In this document: positions 35,546 to 46,960 of the stretch, in pieces
Numbering within the stretch: the first letter of the stretch is position 1
Layout: every line of letters starts with the position of its first letter
Source of the DNA: Cylicocyclus nassatus
Taxonomy: Eukaryota > Nematoda > Chromadorea > Rhabditida > Strongylidae
Direction: 5' to 3'
NCBI GenBank assembly: GCA_958299035.1
Contig: CATQJL010000316.1
Coordinates: forward strand, 15,470,347-15,534,346
DNA: 64,000 nt
Program-made: the position numbers and the translations under genes
The notes under the pieces: model-generated
The model's input: only the letters and a program-made list of their open reading frames with translations
Told to the model about the DNA's origin: nothing
Database searches by the model: none

Positions 35546-38137
35546 ATGTAACAACCTAGCAAGTAAATACGCATTTGCCTTACAAATTTCAAAAATATCT
35601 CGCTTACCCGTGACTAAAAATCACAGTGTAAACAAAAAAAAGAAAAACAAGTAGTGAGGGGCTCACCAAGCTTTCGTATCGCTAGTAGTGCAATGTATTA
35701 TATTAATCTTTACTTCTGAGTATTCACCAGCCCCCCTGTGTAAGCTTGTGCAACGTCTCCTTCGCTCACAACGTATTTTTCTGGGTTGCAATTGTAGGAA
35801 TTTGCCAAAAGTACATTGATAACCGACTGGTCGTATCTGAAACATGGACCTGATCAGAAATTAAATATAGTATATCGACTGGAAGCTTGCATATAGCTAT
35901 TTTGATTGCTGCTGCACCTGGGCCGGCAGTAATCTCCCGACCTGACGGCGGGTCTCGCCGGCACCTCGCCGGCACTTTGCCGCAGGTCGTCAGAAGCTAA
36001 AATCCCAAGTTGCCTTTTCAGGCCTTTTTCCAAGAAATTTTTTGAATGGAAATGCCACCACGACTCTATAGAGACTCGCTCAAAACTTGAGGTTTCAGGA
36101 CGTCTCCAGTGTGAAAGTATTTGGATGCGCAGGAGAAGTGCCGGCATCTCGTCGAAATTTGTGAGATGGCAGAAATGGCATGCCTTGAAAGCGAAAGTTG
36201 ACAACATTTTGACGTGCCCATACCATGTTAAGGTCCTTCCCGACGGCGTTTGTGAAAATGGGTGATGCGACAATATGACGCAAACGTCAGGCGAAAGAAT
36301 CAGAAATCTCACTTTTTATGGAAAAAACTTTTATTTTCTTATTATGCAAGTTTTCCGCTCTTGAGTCGATGTTATTATTATAGAAGGAAATTTATTTATA
36401 TCAGAAAACCGTAAAAAACACTCTTTTTTGCAAGCCCCTTCCAAATCTCGTTTGCACTGATTTCGCCCCTCTCTTGCTCATACAATCAGCTGTCTCTCAG
36501 GTCAAAGTCGCTCACGCAAATAGATCATGCCCTCTTACAAGCGGTCACTTACCTCTGCGTTCCTCATACTGCTGGGCTTCGATAACCATTGACCAAATGG
36601 TCGAATGGTTAGTGCTGCAGGGATTGAAGTTAATGCATGCAGGTTTCGAAGCGCGCCATATCACGACTTTGCGGTTGTCTGCCTCATCAAACTTTCATGT
36701 GCCAGATGAACGACTCCAAAATTTCAATGATAGCCGATTTGCGATCCTTCTCTATGGCCGAAATTCCTCCATACGATATCTCTAACGCTTTCTTGTTGGA
36801 AAAAAATGGCTATCCTAATGTCTGCCACTCTCGTGGTGGATTTCGTATCCTCACTCTCCCAACATGTCTTCACCAAAAATATCTAAATGTGGTTAGCTTT
36901 TGCAGCTCCATCTCTTTGCAGCGCAATAAAATTTTGTAATTTTTGTCTCTGTTTTTCCAGTTTTTTTGAAATCAAAAACAGAATGAACAGAATGCATGAG
37001 GATTCTTCATGGAAACTCAATGGCATAGCTGAACTGAGCTGTCACTCGGAATAGGGATAGGATGACACCACCTCCGTTTTATGTTCTGGGAATGAAAGTG
37101 TCACTGGCTGGTAAGCATGAGACCACGCTGGCACAAGTCTAACTTACGACGTGAGGTGAATTTACGGTAAGTGGGTAACAATAGCGGGTCACGTTATCTG
37201 CCTCAACATTGTACATCATCGTAAGCTAAACATGCGCATTCCTCCTTTTATGTACTTGATGTAGCGATGATTCTACCAAGTTCGGGTGAAATTTTTTTCC
37301 AAATGAGAATCGCGTGAAACAAGGCAAAGCATGTGATTGGGAGATTTAACATTTTTTGACTCTTTTTGTCCTGCTTTTCATTCGATCTCATCACTAACGT
37401 GTTGAATCTCCCAATCAAATTGACTGATTTCAAGCTAACATGCCACAATTCTCTCTGGACTTGAATTGGACTTGAATGAATCGGCTGAGGCAACACTTTT
37501 TTGTAACTAGTGGAAAGCACCCAGATGAGCCGCCAAACGAGTGCTGATGCCAAATTCAGCGTATGCTTGGATGAGAAAGGTGCACAATGTTAGAGCAAGT
37601 CCCCAGAAATATTTCAAATTATCATTTGTGTCATTTACCTCAGCATAATGATCACACGATTCAGTCTCTTGCTGTTAGGTATACTTATTTTTGGTCATTC
37701 AGCAGGAAAGGCGTAAACTTGTCACCTTATAGACATAGCTGCTATCTTAACAGAAGAAAACGAGTTGGAGAATGATTAATCTCTAGTTTAGAGATTCAAT
37801 TTATCAATGATCAATGTAGATTAGTTTCAAAGTGAATTTCTACCTAGCTCCTCTTTCCCGGAAATGTCCTTGTGTATACTCTCTCGCAAAAGCGTATTGC
37901 AATGGTAATCTCGTACTGCGGACCAAACAAGCACTTGTGCAGCACTTTTTTCTTCCAGAATTTACGGATGTAGGGCAAATGGCAAAGAATGGCAAACACA
38001 CACAACTGTAGCGAAACAAAAAGGCAAAAAGAAGGCAGTTCACATTCACATGGCAGTTCCAGTCGGCACTCATAGTACCTCGAAACAATATACAAATACC
38101 CATGAGGGGCTACATATCACCGTCTATGCTGATGAGC

Positions 38138-40132
38138 CTATGTTCTGCGACAGCACATCGTCCTCTTGCATCTGCGATAGCGTAGTGGACACGAGCAACC
38201 CGCTCCTTGCGGTTGGCAGGAGATCATTCCGGACAACTGGCACGAATTAGCGCATGATGATGCGCACGCTGGTGCGCATTGTGATGCCTGGAATGTTTAT
38301 CGATTGATTGTGCGGTTTGCTGTGGTGGTAGTTTGACCGTACTGTATTCTGATCTATGCATTGTGCGTTGCAAGTCTGTTGACATTGCGGCAGGCAATTT
38401 GGCGAAAACGCAGAAACGGGTACATTTACAGTCAGCACAAGCTGCTAGAATGAAAAGGTCGGACATGGAAAGGGAGTACTATAGGATTACTGTAATGTAA
38501 CTTACTGCTGGCTGTCCTTGGATGCACGATACAGCACAAGATGGTTGGCATGCGGGCATGCAAACTTGCTGAGTAGTCTGGAATGCAAAAGTTTAGCCTT
38601 TGCCTCACAAGGGTGAGAATACAGTATACTTACCGTAGTTCCGCAAACTGATTGGCATTGTACATCACATTGTTGTTGACAGTTCTCTCCACCTTGTTGT
38701 TGGCATGCTTCCATGCAAGCTGTTTGACACTGACTGCACGGATCTTGTGGGTACTGTAAAGAATAAGACCATCAATTTCTGAGGCAAGCCGCGCCCCTTA
38801 ATGGTGTATCTCGTACAAATTCATCTAAAAATTCTTAAAAGTTACAATTCATCTATCTTCCCGGCCCCTTAACTTTACAAGACTTTTTCTAGAAACTTGC
38901 AGGTGAATATACTCACCGGTTGGTAAAGCGAAGGTGTCGTGCTGGCTGCACCGCACGCTGATGCACAATTTCGAGCGCAAGCCTCTTCACACTGTTGCTG
39001 AGGCTGTCCCGCAGCTGCGCACTCGTTCATACATGCTCCCATACACTGTTGGCATGGATCCTGATCGTAGTAAGGAGTTGGCTGAAATATACGGTATTAC
39101 TATGGACAAGCTTAGAGTACAGTAAACTTACAGTAGGCGTGATTGGCTGGTAGGTGATGGGCACGGTAGGATAGGTGATTGGCGCCATTGTTGTGGTTGT
39201 GGGTGGTGGAGTTGGCGGAAGGGTCGGTGGTGGAGTGGGTGGCATGGTGGGAATGGTGGTGGGCGGGAGGGTTGGAATGGTAATGGGTGGAAGGGTGGGA
39301 ATAGTGGTGGGTGGCATGGTGATGGGGGGTAGGGTAGTGGGTGGCAGCGTAACCGGTGGCAGTGTGGGTGGCACAGTAGTTGGTGCGGTAGTTGGGATGC
39401 TTGGTGGACTGTAGATTGTCGTCGGTAACGAAGGTTCAGCGCTATAAAAGGGAGATATACGATAATGATACGGTAAAACTCTGATATAGATACAATATCG
39501 CTCAAAGTCTATCTAATTCTTTCCTTAATATCCTTTCTGCCCAAGATCTGCACTATGTGCCAGCTATTCGCAGAATTTTTCCGTACTTTCCAAATCATTT
39601 ATGCACACAAGTATTCGACGCCTGCTGCACATAACAATAACTTCCGAGCAGTTTTTATGTTTCTTTACCTTCTCCGATGCGCACACAATTTCTTGGGATA
39701 ATCCGATATTTGCTCTAACTTACCATCCAGCCTGGCAAGATTGAAGGCAAGCAGCTTCATTCGGTTGTCCTCGACAAGCGATCTCGCATTGTTGTACACA
39801 TGAAGAAGCCTGCAAAATAATTTCTTAAACGGAAGAGTAAAAATTGAAAATTAACAAACCTGTGGACTACACGACGCTATGCAAGTGTTTCCACACATTC
39901 GTTGGCATTGCCAGACTGGCATAGGGCATGTGCTTATGCAAGCGGATTGACACTTCGGAGCGCACTGTAATGTTCATTACCGTATGACTATCGTAATGCG
40001 AGAATTACAACATAAAAGCTGAATTACTTGTTGAACGGCACATTGACATGACGAGAACTGTAGCGCTGGCAAACACGAACAACCTTGTTGTATGCAGGAA
40101 CACATTGGCACGCAACAACGACGCTTGCGAAT
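38138..40132 (-). pseudogene. C_tripleX repeat protein, copy C (exon 1 and promoter missing)
   Basis: Exons 2-10 are present with intact frames: 40132-40028, 39964-39860, 39809-39724, 39441-39132, 39081-38917, 38753-38634, 38577-38506, 38444-38343 and 38287-38138. Exon 1 (signal peptide), the start codon and the TATA box are absent, because the duplication ends at about 40554 in intron 1 and repeat sequence follows. Amino-acid changes from A include Arg for Gln in exon 3 and Thr for Ser in the linker. The exon 6 donor is GTGAGT, a better match than GTGATT of A and B. Without a start or secretion signal it is probably a 5'-truncated pseudogene, unless an alternative first exon exists. Confidence 0.8.
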
Positions 40133-40152
40133 CTGAAGAGTCACTAGGTATC

Positions 40153-40527
40153 CTGTTGCATGCTACAGTAACCGGAAGAATACAACTGCAGTACAACTTC
40201 CAATTAAATGCTACATCAGGGAGAATACAACCATGTTGTGCATACTGCAGTAACTGGAAGAATACTGCTATATGTTGCATGCTACGGTAATGGAGAGAGT
40301 ACAACTATACTGTTGCATGCAGTAGTACTTAGTAGGATACAATTATACTGTTGCATGCTACAGTGGTGTTAAGAGTACACCTATACTGTTGCATGCTACA
40401 CTAATTGGGAATACAGTTATACTGTTGCATCGTACAGTACCTGGGAGAACACAAATGTACTGTTGCATGCTACAGTGATGGAGAGAATACATCTATATTG
40501 TTGCATGTTACAGTAACTATGAGAATG
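40153..40527. repeat. Intronic minisatellite (intron 1, copy C)
   Basis: The same GTTGCATGCTACAGTA units as copies A and B, but with one additional unit around 40378-40412. Confidence 0.75.
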
Positions 40528-40554
40528 CAAGTTCTAACAGACATTTTCGATTTG

Positions 40555-40984
40555 ATAATCGAAAATGGTGTAATCGAGCATGCTGATCACCCCCCTTGGG
40601 GATGATCAGCATGCTCGATTACCCCCCTGTGCCAACTCCCAGCCCCCTAGCTCAAACTTTGCAAAAAAATCGATAAAATCGATAAAAGTAATCGATAATC
40701 CTGAAAACCAATATTGTATTCGGAATCCCCATGCTCGATTACCCCCCTGTGTCAACTCCCAGCCCCGTAGGTGAACTCAGCAAAAAAATCGATAAAAATC
40801 GATAAAATCGATACGAAAAGTAGCCTATGACACCCGCCGGGGCCCGAAGTGTATGTGTGCCAAGTTTGGTCCGGATCGGTTAAGAAATGGAATTTTCTAT
40901 TCGGAACATACGTACATACATACAGACATACAGACAGACAGACATACAAACAGACATTCAGCTTTATATATAAGATAGATGTAG
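40555..40984. repeat. Dispersed ATCGAT repeats, hairpin and CAGACATA microsatellite
   Basis: A hairpin GTAATCGAGCATGCTGATC..GATCAGCATGCTCGATTAC lies at about 40570-40622. It is followed by two copies of the CTCCCAGCCCC / AAAATCGATAAAATCGAT dispersed repeat. A CATACAGA-CAGACAGA microsatellite lies at about 40908-40957. No gene. Confidence 0.6.
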
Positions 40985-41056
40985 ACACAGAGGCGGTGGG
41001 GTGTGTTGTCTTGTAAATGAAACATAGTTGCTAATCGTATCGAGTGCAACTATACG

Positions 41057-41509
41057 ATGTTATCAGATGTGCTTATAGTGGACGTTATTCATCCTTCCAA
41101 ACCTAATCGATTGCGTTTTTTGGCCATTTACCGCCCACCGAGCTCTAGCAAAACAGATGATGAGTGCCTTTTAGATATGATGAATCATTTTGCTTTGGGT
41201 TGTGATCACAGTGAATCTATTATACTTGGAGACTTTAACTTACAAGTAGACTGGATGGATCTCAAACCTTTGAACAGTGCGTCTACATCATTTCTAACCT
41301 ATTTTGTTGAAAATCAATTCGAACAATTTGTGTCTTCGCCCACTCATGGCAATCACATCCTTGATCTTGTTCTTTCCTCTGCTGTTGAGCCTCTCCATGT
41401 GAATGTTCATCCCCCGGTTGAGTCTTCGGACCATGGGATAGTTAGTTTTGAGGGGTGCGTGATGTTCCATCACGGCATCCCTTCCTTTTCTAATGCCCGA
41501 TTTTCATAA
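41057..41509 (+). pseudogene. LINE endonuclease fragment
   Basis: A 150-codon frame with endonuclease/exonuclease/phosphatase-fold signatures of LINEs: AIYRPPSS, IILGDFNLQVDW (catalytic GDFN), PTHGNHILDLVLS and SSDHGIVSFE (catalytic SDH). An upstream piece in another frame, RGGGVCCLVNE at about 40996-41030, is the preceding GGG motif, so a frameshift separates them. The first catalytic motifs of the domain are missing. Confidence 0.8.
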
Positions 41510-42957
41510 TGTCGACTACAAAGCATTGAACGAATACCATTCTGGAATCGATTGGCTTTCTCATTTTAATGGATATGAATCTTGCTCTGATGTATATAGG
41601 AGGTTTTGCAAAATACTTAATGAAGCTTTTGCTCTATTTGTTCCTTTCAAAGCTCGTGGTCTTGTCATAGCCAAAGTACCTACACATATACAATCCCTGA
41701 ATTTGCAGAAATTTCGTCTTTTTGATGACCTGCCTGATCCTTTGCACAACGATCTTTACAGAAAAGTTTGTTCCGACATTGAGTTTCATATGCGAAAGTT
41801 TTTGTCTAATCCTGAGCGTCGGCTTGCACAGAAATCAGCGCGAAGCCTGTTCCTTTACATCAGAGCTAAGATGAAGCCAAATTCTAACCTCCCCACCCTC
41901 GAAAATGACTTTGGTGCTCGATTTTTCCGTGATGAAGAGAAGGCAAAAGTTCTTGGAGCCTGTTTTGCTAGCGTCTTCACTTCTACGGACAGTAGTGCAA
42001 CTGATGTTGGCAATATTCATGATGTGCGAGGGAAATTGTCCTCAATCTTCTTTGAATCGCATGAAGTCTGCCGAATCTTGAAGCACCTCAAAAACTCCGC
42101 TACTGAAACATATGACGGCATATCTCAGATTGTATACAAGAAGTGTTCCTCATCTCTGGCCACACCATTAGCACATATTTTCAACATATCCATGTTATTA
42201 GGAGAGGTACCCGCACTTTGGAAGCACGCCCTTGTAACACCTGTCCCTAAGGGCCAGGGCGCTAGGCGGGTGAGGGATTTTCGCCCTATTAGCCTGCTAC
42301 CTACACCTGCAAAAATCATGGAAAAGTGTATAAGAGATAAGTTTGTGTCTGGCTTGATAAAGCTGGCATGGTCCCTGCTGAGCAGCATGGTTTCATCAAT
42401 GGTGCCTCGACGGCAACAAATTTGGTTGACAGTATTTATAACTCGACTCTTGCCTTAAATAGTAAAAAAGTGTGGATGTGCTTCATATTGGTTCATCTAA
42501 AGCATTTGATAAGGTCTGTCATGATATGCTAGTAAAGAAACTCAAAATGATAGGCGTTGATGACCCGCTGCTCGCATGGTTTGATTCGTATCTGCACAAC
42601 CGCTATATGACTGTAAGAGTTCATGACCGATTTTCGGATACCTATTCTTGTGCAAGTGGTGTTCCTCAAGGAGGAGTTTTATCGCCTATATTATTTCTCA
42701 TTTATACTATGGAGTTGCCTAACTTACTCCATACTTCTCAAAAGGTTAAAGTGCAAATGTATGCAGATGATATAAAGATATATGGAATGTACGATGTAGA
42801 AGATCGAATTGAGGTTCAGTCAGCTTTACAATTGTCTCTTTCCAATCTGGTTGAATGGGCAACGACTTGGAATTTAACACTCAATCTTGACAAGAGTTGC
42901 GTACTGCATATAGGAAATGGTTGTGCAGTATTTATGTGGTTGAGGATCTTGCGTTGA
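41493..42957 (+). pseudogene. LINE reverse transcriptase fragments (CR1-like)
   Basis: Two frames, 41493-42458 and 42472-42957. The first holds the region before the palm with WKHALVTPVPKG and DFRPISLLP. The second holds SKAFDKVCHDMLVKKL, GVPQGGVLSPILFLIY and MYADDIKIY, the catalytic YADD. The first catalytic Asp of the palm (LDFSKAFD in relatives) is Gly here (HIGSSKAFD), and a frameshift lies between 42440 and 42475. A further piece, RLYKALIRPYLEYCSQVWNP at about 43050-43105, is the typical CR1 C-terminal motif. The enzyme cannot be functional. Confidence 0.8.
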
Positions 42958-44212
42958 GGTCATGCGGCTCAGCTAGGGACTGGAGTGCTCACCTCCCTAT
43001 TCGTGCTGCTGCGCACCGTAAGGAGTAACTCGCCTGCACTAGTGACGCGTCTCTACAAAGCCCTCATTCGCCCCTATCTAGAATATTGCTCCCAAGTTTG
43101 GAATCCTGCCCGGAAAAAAGATATTTGTAAAATAGAAAAAGTGCAAAAAAACATTCACGCGTCTCTTGTACAGGCGACTCTATTCTGATGACAGTATACC
43201 AGGTTATAATGTACGGCTTAGAATGTTCAAATTACATAGTCTTTCGTTTCGTCGTAATCTCTCAGATTTAGCGTTTTGTTTTCAAGTTTTGAAGGGTGAA
43301 AATCGGTTGAAGGCAAGTAAAATATTGGATATTCATGCCAGCTAGTGAAAGGTCGGAAGGATTTAATTTGCATTACGCCAAAGTCAAAAAGCACAATCTT
43401 GCAAAAATGCACAGTAACATATTCTGCAGGTCTGCTAGATGGTTTCAGCGGTTGCCTATGGATGTTATGTGTTCTCAGACTGCACGTTCCTTCAGGGCTA
43501 AGTTTATGAGAGCTGACACACAGCTTTCATCCCTAAGCTTTTTGGAATGATTTTAATTTTGTCGTTTTTCAGTTGCCATCTCTTTCTCTTCTTGGCTTTA
43601 TGGCTGTTGGTATTACTAGCATGTCGGTTTTCGGTCCGCACGGTCATTTTTCGGAGCCGAGTCCTGGTGTTCTTCAGTTGCAGCTTGAATCTGTAGCCTG
43701 GTTTTATTTATTGGTTGTTACTAACCTTAAGCATCATTAACTAACAACTGAACCAGCCCGGCTCATTCGTCAGAAGTTTTATCACACCTTAATGCCTAAA
43801 CGAAGCCTAGTTTCCCATCTAGGGCACTCTTGTGTCCGCCTAATGAAGGGCCTTCCGGAGTAGTTGGTAGATGTTTACTCTGCCACTCTTAATCTAAATC
43901 TTGCTTCCTCTAAAATTTAATCTTTAATGGGGTCAGGTCAGCTAGCCTTACCGGCGGGCTCGTTGACACCCAAAAACGGGGCATCTTTGATTTTAGAGTG
44001 TGCAAGATTCATGTGATTATTTTTGATCAAGTTACTTTCGTCCAACTTTACAAGCTGGGTCTAGAGCTTCGAGTTCTGTTTCATTCCGTATATTCTTTTA
44101 TCTTCTCTTGCGGCTGAGGACTGGCTGGTCTCATTGTTTGTTTGGATCTTCTTTTATTTCTTTGCTCTGGTGCACCTCGAGTGTATTTATAAAATAAAAT
44201 AAAAATAAATGT

Positions 44213-44634
44213 TTCGGTCGAGCATCCTACAAGTTCTGCTTTGATGGATACTGAAAGAGCAGCAAAAAGAGTTTTGGCACAGTTATTGCATTCCTTTTCC
44301 TTCTCATATACCACCAAAAACATTTTCAGAATCGCAAATCATCGACCCGGCTATTGTTAAGGGGGAAGGTGGCTTTCTTCATGAGCAGCGATGGTTATGT
44401 CTTTTCCTCAAATGGATCAAAAATATCGAATGAATGAATATCGAATATATTCGAACATTGGAAGTCGAATTTCGAATAAATATTCGAATGATTTATTGAA
44501 TAACTAGAGCAACCATATCTCAAACTTGCTGGCTTATCTGGATGAAGCCGATCCATTCATAATCAGCACCCTCGTATCCCCTACACCAACCCCTAGCCCA
44601 AAGTTTTCCGAAAATCGCTGAAATCGATGAAATA
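44213..44634. repeat. Block A fragment, CGAAT-rich tract and dispersed repeat
   Basis: 44213-44400 is a direct copy of about 5565-5770 (GAGCATCCTACAAGTTC and following). 44415-44500 is TTCGAATATTCG-type sequence. 44510-44634 is the dispersed CACCAACCCC / AAAATCG repeat. No gene. Confidence 0.6.
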
Positions 44635-45645
44635 TTAGGTCATTCCGAAAGTAATTTCGCTTTTTTCAAACGGGCGTCACATTTGATGGAACAAAGGTTT
44701 CTAAGAGATCTTGGACGCATTCGATGCAGCATTTCATTCTCTTTCTAATGGTTATGAAATTGTTGCAAAATAGTCAAAGAGCTTTCACAAATAACCAACA
44801 TCTGCGACTTATGCTTCTTGAGATGGTCAAGTTTTAAGATTTTTTAAAACTTCATATCAATCCTCAGAAGCAGTTCAAGCAACAATTCGATAAAGTAAAC
44901 ATTATCGGATACAATACTACTTTTTTCTCCTCTCCGTAGCTTGTTATACATTTTTAACAGAATTTTAACTGATGCTACCGATTTCCATACTTGGACAGCT
45001 AAATCCTCGTAGAACATCAAAAGAAGAGCAGTTCGCGCACAATTCGATGCAGCATTTTCTCCTCTTTCTAACAGGTGTTTTTTGCTTCCGAATCGTTTAG
45101 TTTCCGGGAAGAAATCATAAAAGCCATTTTTTAACGAGCCCCAGGCTGTACCCGAAAAACTCGAAATTTGATATTTCGAACCCGTAAACCCTCATTTGCT
45201 TTGTAGAATTAATGCTAAGTCATAGTACCATCTTGGTAGCCTCAAATTCCGAAAAATTATGATGTTTGATGCAATTGTGGCTGAGGTGGGCCTGCCAAAA
45301 TCCGATAGTTCTGTTAAAAAATCTTTTAAAATATTATGGCGAGCTACGAGAAAGAGAAAAAAGAAGCCCTGTATTCTATAAGTTTTACTCTATCGAGTCG
45401 TTACTTGAATTCCTTCTGAGGATTGATATGAAAGTTTTAAAAAATTGTGAAATGACCATCTCAAAAAACATGGGTCGCAGTTTTTGGTTATTTTCTGAAA
45501 GCTCATTGACTATGCTGCAATAATTTTATAATCGTTTAAAAGGGGACGAAATTCTGCATCGAATACCTTCAAGATCTCTTAGAAACTTTAGTTCCATCAC
45601 ATGTGGCGTCCGTTTAGAAAACGAAATTACTTCGGAATGACCTAT
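44635..45645. mobile_element. Palindromic MITE, TTAGGTCATTCCGAAAG family (complete copy)
   Basis: The left end TTAGGTCATTCCGAAAGTAA and the right end CGAAATTACTTCGGAATGAC bound a palindrome of about 1.0 kb. Arms correspond throughout, for example AAAGGTTTCTAAGAGATCTT with AAGATCTCTTAGAAACTTTA. Truncated relatives lie at 24762-25715 and 48900-49375. Confidence 0.75.
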
Positions 45646-46200
45646 TAGATTCCAGTCTTAATCAACATCCTCATTTACCCCCCCCCCTGCACCAACTCCC
45701 AACCTCATAGCTCAAGATTTTCCAAAAATCAACAAAATCGATAAAGTAAATTTTTATTCATACAAGCACCCTCACTTACCCGCTCGTACCAACTCCCAAC
45801 CCGCAACAACGGTGGCCATATGTACTGAAAGGCCACAAATGCTACGACACCTTGCCTGTTCATGGAGACTTTCGTTCTTGTGTGGTATAAACTAGTCGTG
45901 GACGAAGGCATGTGGTTTATTCCGCGAAGTGAGCACGATTGCCCCTAGTCCTGGGCTTGTCCGCTTTCATCGAATCTTGGCCCTAATAGTACTGCAGGCA
46001 TTTCAGTGGCGACGTGGTTTGGCAATAGTTATGTCTAAAACTTGTTCTAAAAGTACAGAATGCAGAGCATTTATCATTTTGGTAAGTTGTACACGCTAAA
46101 CATTTGTGGTAAGCTGGCGTTACATTTGAAGACATCTCGTAACTGGCAAATCGGGTACGGCGATCTAAACCGTCTAATCCTCCACTAAAACTGCGATGTC
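45646..46200. other. Dispersed repeat then unassigned sequence
   Basis: 45650-45810 holds two copies of the CACCAACTCCCAACC / ATCGATAAAGTAAATTT repeat. 45811-46200 contains a minus-strand frame with several Cys, His and Tyr residues (SSNVTPAYHKCLACTTY) that I do not recognise. It may be a fragment of an exon. Confidence 0.3.
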
Positions 46201-46960
46201 CTTTACTCAAAATACATCATTTCGCAAGAAAAAAACTATAAGGTAATGAATAGAGGCGGTTATGCAATAACTTAGGCGAGCAAGAGTGTGCTCACTAATG
46301 TGAGCTTTGCATACCACAAGCATGAGCAATCCAAAGAAAAAAACAGGCATTTCAAAACGCTTTCAATATATGAACTCGGAACACGAGCTTGAATTTGATA
46401 GCTTCTTTGCTGATTTGGTGCCAATAACAGTGCGGACAACTCATGGATCGAAAAAGCATCAATTAAAATCTACATATGATTTTTTACTGTCAAGCAGTCG
46501 GAAGAATGCGACCCTCCATACAATTTGAAGGCCATAACGGTTGCGAAAGATGCACTACAGTTTTGCGAAAAAAAAACGCGGACGAAGTGAGCATGATATT
46601 CAGCAGTTTCTGCAACAAAGTCGAATAATTTGAATACGGAGTTCATTCGAATACGAATTCGAATAAACATTCGAATAAAACATTCGAATAAAATTCATTC
46701 GAAACCCCGTTTTTTGATTATTCGAGTTTTCGAATAATATTCGAATCCTCGTAATTTGATTATTCGAGTTTTCCAATTTTATTCGAAACCCTGTTTTTTG
46801 ATTATTCGAGTATCGAATTTTATTCGAATCCCCGTCTACTCAATTATTCGAGTTTCAAATATTATTCGAAAATGGAAGAACTCCGAATACCGAATTCCGA
46901 ATACGAATATATTCGAATGTTTTATTCGACTGATCGAATTTCTATTCGATTCGGACCCAA
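46200..46960. repeat. Composite dispersed repeat ending in TTCGAATATTCG satellite (copy 1)
   Basis: 46200-46560 is homologous to 58300-58640, with shared words such as CTCACTAATGTGAGC/CTCACCAGTGTGAAC, GAGCAA, ATGAACTCGGA and TTCTTTGCTGA. Both copies run into AT-rich TTCGAATAATCGAA tracts (here about 46610-46960). The association at two sites indicates one composite repeat unit rather than independent low-complexity DNA. Confidence 0.6.

Larger units (their letters stand above)
35546..40554. repeat. Segmental duplication fragment C2 (copy of about 7200-12384)
   Basis: Direct-orientation copy of block A. It includes the downstream flank (35546-38137) and C_tripleX copy C. Homology to copies A and B stops at about 40554, inside intron 1, after TTTCGATTTG. 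The flank carries no supported gene. Confidence 0.8.
40985..44212 (+). mobile_element. CR1-like non-LTR retrotransposon (LINE), 5'-truncated and frameshifted
   Basis: Plus-strand remnants in order: part of the apurinic endonuclease, the reverse transcriptase, the C-terminal RT region, about 660 bp of 3' UTR, and a tail of AAATAAAAT-type repeats at 44185-44212. Several frameshifts separate the pieces. The position between repeat sequence and a block A fragment suggests insertion followed by rearrangement. Confidence 0.85.
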
